From positions 1-64,000 of the forward strand of contig CAISFO010000035.1 of assembly GCA_903884655.1 (NCBI GenBank): 64,000 bases of DNA. The letters run 5' to 3'. Origin of the DNA: an uncultured Holophagaceae bacterium. GTDB lineage: Bacteria > Acidobacteriota > Holophagae > Holophagales > Holophagaceae. How positions within the stretch are numbered: the first letter of the stretch is position 1; the number at the start of each line of letters is the position of its first letter. A model generated the notes under the pieces. It did no database searches, was not told the DNA's origin, and saw nothing but the letters and a program-made list of their open reading frames with translations. The translations under genes and the position numbers were made by a program. Below, one piece after another: positions 61,673-64,000 of this stretch.

Positions 61673-63613
61673 TCAGGCCACCATCCAGAGCAGGAGCGCG
61701 AGCAGGGTCAACAGGACATAGAGCAGGTAGAGGTGGACCTGGCCCCCCTGGAAAAACCTCAGGAAAGCGGCGCCTGTCGCAACCACCCGGAACACGGGAT
61801 CGGCGATGCGCTCCAGGACGGGGTCCGGCACATGGCTGCCGTAGGCCTGAGTCGAAGGAAAGGTTCCCGCCACCTCGCCGCCGGAGGACCTGGGCCAGAG
61901 CAGCCAGCGCATGCCCCCGACCAGACCATCCGCAAAGGAAGAGGCGCTGTACTGCATGCGGGGGTTCGCTGCGGCATAGCCACAATCCCAGGTGGGGAGC
62001 GGGCCCCCAGGTGCCGCCGGTCGCAACCAACGCCACAGCAACCAGGCCGAACCCAGCAGCAGGAAAGCGAGGATGCTGAGGCTGGGCAGACTGCTGAGCA
62101 GGGACAGGGGCGGAAGGTCCGTACTCGCTCCCAGGGAGCCCACAACCCGATCCAGGGCTGGCGCAATCAGCATGGGCGCCAGACCAATGACCGCGCAGGA
62201 GGTGGCCAGGATACCCATGGGGATGAGCATGCTGCGGGGCGCTTCGTGGGCCGCCTCGGCTGCCCGGGTGCGGGGCGTCCCCTGGAAGACCGCACCATAG
62301 GCCTTGGCGAAGCAGGCCAGGGCCAGGGCGCCGATGATGGCCAGGGCCGTCAGGACAACCAGGGACCAGGGCCACGGGTAGAACCCCAGGGCCCGGAAGG
62401 ACCCGACATAGAGGAACCATTCGCTCACGAACCCGTTGAGCGGGGGCAGACCACAGATGGCCCAGGATCCCGCCAGGAAGGCCGCCGAGGTCCAGGGCAT
62501 TCGCTGTCCCAGACCCCCCATCTGCTCGAGGTTCCTTGTCCCCAGGGCATGGACCACAGAACCCGCCGACAGGAACAGCAGGCCCTTGAAAAGGCTGTGG
62601 TTGACGACATGCAGCAGGGCACCGGCGAAGCCGAGCACCTGGATCACGGGATGCCCCGTGCTCTTCCCGATGGTGCCCAGCCCCAGGCCCAGCAGGATGA
62701 TGCCGATGTTCTCGATGGAGTGGTAGGCCAGCAGGCGCTTGAGGTCGTGCTGGCCGAGGGCGAAGGCCACACCCAGGATCCCTGACAACGCACCGAGCAC
62801 CATGAGGGTCGCGCCCCACCAGAAAGGTGGATCCGGGATCCAGGACAGCAGGCGCACCAGTCCCAGGATCCCCATCTTGATGAGCACCCCGGACATCACG
62901 GAGGAGACATGGCTGGGCGCGGCCGCATGGGTCGAAGGAAGCCAGAGGTGAAGCGGCATGACACCGGCTTTCAATCCGAATCCGAACAGACAGAGCCAGA
63001 AGAGGGCGGTGCCCTGGCTGGTGCCCGCGAAGGCCCTGGGAAGGGTCGAGAAGGCCCAGTGGCCCGAAACCGAGGCGAGGATGGCGAAGGCGCCGAACAG
63101 AGCCAGGGTTCCGGTGTGGGTGCACACCAGGTAGATCCAGCCGGCGCGTTGGACCTCAGGCAAACGATCCTCCGTCATCACCAGGAGGAAGGCCGCGATG
63201 GCCATCCCTTCCCAGCCCAGGAGGAAGGGCAGCGCATGGGTGGAGACCACCAGCAAGGCCAGGAAGGCCGCCAGCAATCCGAGCACCAGCCTCAGCCTTC
63301 GGGCATTCTCCTGATGATCGTCCCAGTAGCCGATGCCATAGATCGCCGCGCAGGCGGGCAGCAGGAACACGGGCAGCGAGAACAAGGCCGCGATGGGATC
63401 GAGGGTGAGCAGGCCGGCCGAAGCCAAGGGCGCGGGGGGCAGCGTCAGGACGGCCACTGGGCCGCCCGCCAGCACCCGGACCGCTGCGGCCATTCCGAGC
63501 AAGGCTCCCAGACCCATCAAGACAGCGGCCACCTCCCCGCCCCAGCGCCTCAGGAATACCCCAGGCAACCCTGAGATCAGCACGAACACCATGGCAAGGA
63601 GGTAGAGCCTCAT
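61673..63613 (-). CDS. HyfB/NuoL-type proton-channel subunit
   Basis: A 646-residue membrane protein with about fifteen or sixteen helices. The first part is NuoL/HyfB-like: GWEGMAIAAFLLV, GFGLKAGVMPLHLWLPSTHAAAPSHVSSVMSG, with the conserved Lys in LKAG, and DLKRLLAYHSIENIG. Late in the chain a TWDCGY block and a final GGQVHLYLLYVLLTLLALLLWM helix are shared with HyfB/HycC. I start at the ATG at 63613 (GGGAGG 9 bases upstream); the frame to 63982 runs in a different phase from its homologue. It overlaps the preceding partial gene (ATGA). Confidence 0.9.
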   Translation of the reverse strand: MRLYLLAMVFVLISGLPGVFLRRWGGEVAAVLMGLGALLGMAAAVRVLAGGPVAVLTLPPAPLASAGLLTLDPIAALFSLPVFLLPACAAIYGIGYWDDHQENARRLRLVLGLLAAFLALLVVSTHALPFLLGWEGMAIAAFLLVMTEDRLPEVQRAGWIYLVCTHTGTLALFGAFAILASVSGHWAFSTLPRAFAGTSQGTALFWLCLFGFGLKAGVMPLHLWLPSTHAAAPSHVSSVMSGVLIKMGILGLVRLLSWIPDPPFWWGATLMVLGALSGILGVAFALGQHDLKRLLAYHSIENIGIILLGLGLGTIGKSTGHPVIQVLGFAGALLHVVNHSLFKGLLFLSAGSVVHALGTRNLEQMGGLGQRMPWTSAAFLAGSWAICGLPPLNGFVSEWFLYVGSFRALGFYPWPWSLVVLTALAIIGALALACFAKAYGAVFQGTPRTRAAEAAHEAPRSMLIPMGILATSCAVIGLAPMLIAPALDRVVGSLGASTDLPPLSLLSSLPSLSILAFLLLGSAWLLWRWLRPAAPGGPLPTWDCGYAAANPRMQYSASSFADGLVGGMRWLLWPRSSGGEVAGTFPSTQAYGSHVPDPVLERIADPVFRVVATGAAFLRFFQGGQVHLYLLYVLLTLLALLLWMVA

Positions 63614-64000
63614 CCCAGCAGCCTCCCCCGCAAGAACATCCAGAGGAACGCTCCCAGCAGGGCCAACAGCACATAGAGGATATAGAGCGACAAGTAGCCG
63701 GGCTGGAGGCTCCGGAAGCGGAGCAAACGCTGAGCCATCCGCTCCAGCCTGGACCCAAGGAATAGCTCTCCGACCAGGTCCCGGATCTCGGAGCGGAAGG
63801 CGACCGGTTTGGGAAAGTTCGCTGTGATCCGACGGACCTTGTACTTGAGGCCCGGCAACAGCGGTGCCCAGGCCTCCGAAAAGGAGGAGCCGGTGTACTC
63901 GGCCCGACGGACCGGCAGCGCATAGCCACAATCCCAGGTTGGAGGTGACAAGGCTTCCGGCGAGGGCGTCGAGCGTCGCCACCAGAGGTACGCCGCGAAC
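63610..64000 (-). CDS. HyfB/NuoL-type subunit, C-terminal part (cut by window edge)
   Basis: An open frame continues from the right window edge (no stop to 64000) and ends at 63610. The visible 129 residues resemble the C-terminal tail of the next gene: a TWDCGY block, then a soluble stretch, then the final PGYLSLYILYVLLALLGAFLW helix. The rest of a NuoL-like channel protein must lie beyond the edge. It is a tandem paralogue of the 61673-63613 gene, so the complex has at least three antiporter-like subunits with the HyfF-like one. It is coupled to the next gene by ATGA. Confidence 0.82.
   Translation of the reverse strand, partial: FAAYLWWRRSTPSPEALSPPTWDCGYALPVRRAEYTGSSFSEAWAPLLPGLKYKVRRITANFPKPVAFRSEIRDLVGELFLGSRLERMAQRLLRFRSLQPGYLSLYILYVLLALLGAFLWMFLRGRLLG

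Overview
The window is a GC-rich, densely coded chromosomal segment from a Gram-negative bacterium: it carries an outer-membrane TolC-type protein, a BamD lipoprotein, a small outer-membrane beta-barrel protein and periplasmic binding proteins. The mix of genes (energy-converting hydrogenase-related complex, branched-chain-type ABC transporter next to ketone-body genes, UbiD, membrane-fused spermidine-synthase-like protein) and the protein style suggest Acidobacteriota, most likely class Holophagae (Geothrix/Holophaga-like). This placement is inference; no rRNA gene is present. No tRNA, IS element, prophage or CRISPR array was recognised.

Layout. 1-1.16 kb: one small secreted ORF and a long stretch with no supported gene. 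1.16-9.8 kb: NAD-malic enzyme, a DUF2461 protein, a three-gene unit (metallophosphoesterase, Tat-type Rieske protein, ECF sigma factor fused to a membrane helix and an RskA-like domain), a TyrA with a C-terminal chorismate mutase, a GNAT enzyme, and an ArsR regulator with a Cys-tailed partner. 9.8-17 kb: K+ channel, thioesterase, PstS, Mrp ATPase, an RsbRD-type sensor domain protein, polyphosphate kinase. 17-19.2 kb: translation operon rplY-pth-rpsF-rpsR. 19.2-22 kb: alkaline phosphatase and a partner.

22.3-29 kb (minus strand): eight co-directional genes, livG-livF-binding protein-livH-livM-scoA-scoB-bdh, which look like uptake and activation of a 3-hydroxybutyrate- or acetoacetate-type substrate. 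29-44 kb: stress protein, nucleoside phosphorylase, TPR and membrane proteins, RF2, alpha/beta hydrolase with BamD, aldo/keto reductase with a ThiE-like protein, an MscS channel carrying a cyclic-nucleotide-binding domain, RlmN, an ExoD-like protein, TrmD. 44.2-49.2 kb: a TetR gene with a strikingly AT-rich operator/promoter region (three GAACAWTGTT sites), followed by an ABC permease/ATPase/HlyD/TolC export operon that sits between trmD and rplS, genes which are usually adjacent. 49.3-56.2 kb: rplS, outer-membrane protein, UbiD, rplU-rpmA-obg-nadD-rsfS and glutamate dehydrogenase.

56.3-64 kb (minus strand, running off the right edge): a seven-gene membrane complex with the architecture of a group 4 hydrogenase/complex I relative. 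It has two tandem NuoL-type proton-channel proteins (one cut by the window edge), a NuoH-type subunit, HyfE, HyfF, a fused NuoC/NuoD-type large subunit and a fused ferredoxin/NuoB small subunit. The large subunit has Ser-Gly-Asp-Ser where NiFe hydrogenases have Cys-Gly-x-Cys, and it lacks the C-terminal CxxC pair. It therefore should not bind a NiFe centre and belongs with the 'Ehr' (energy-converting hydrogenase-related) complexes, whose substrate is not established. This is the most interesting system in the window.
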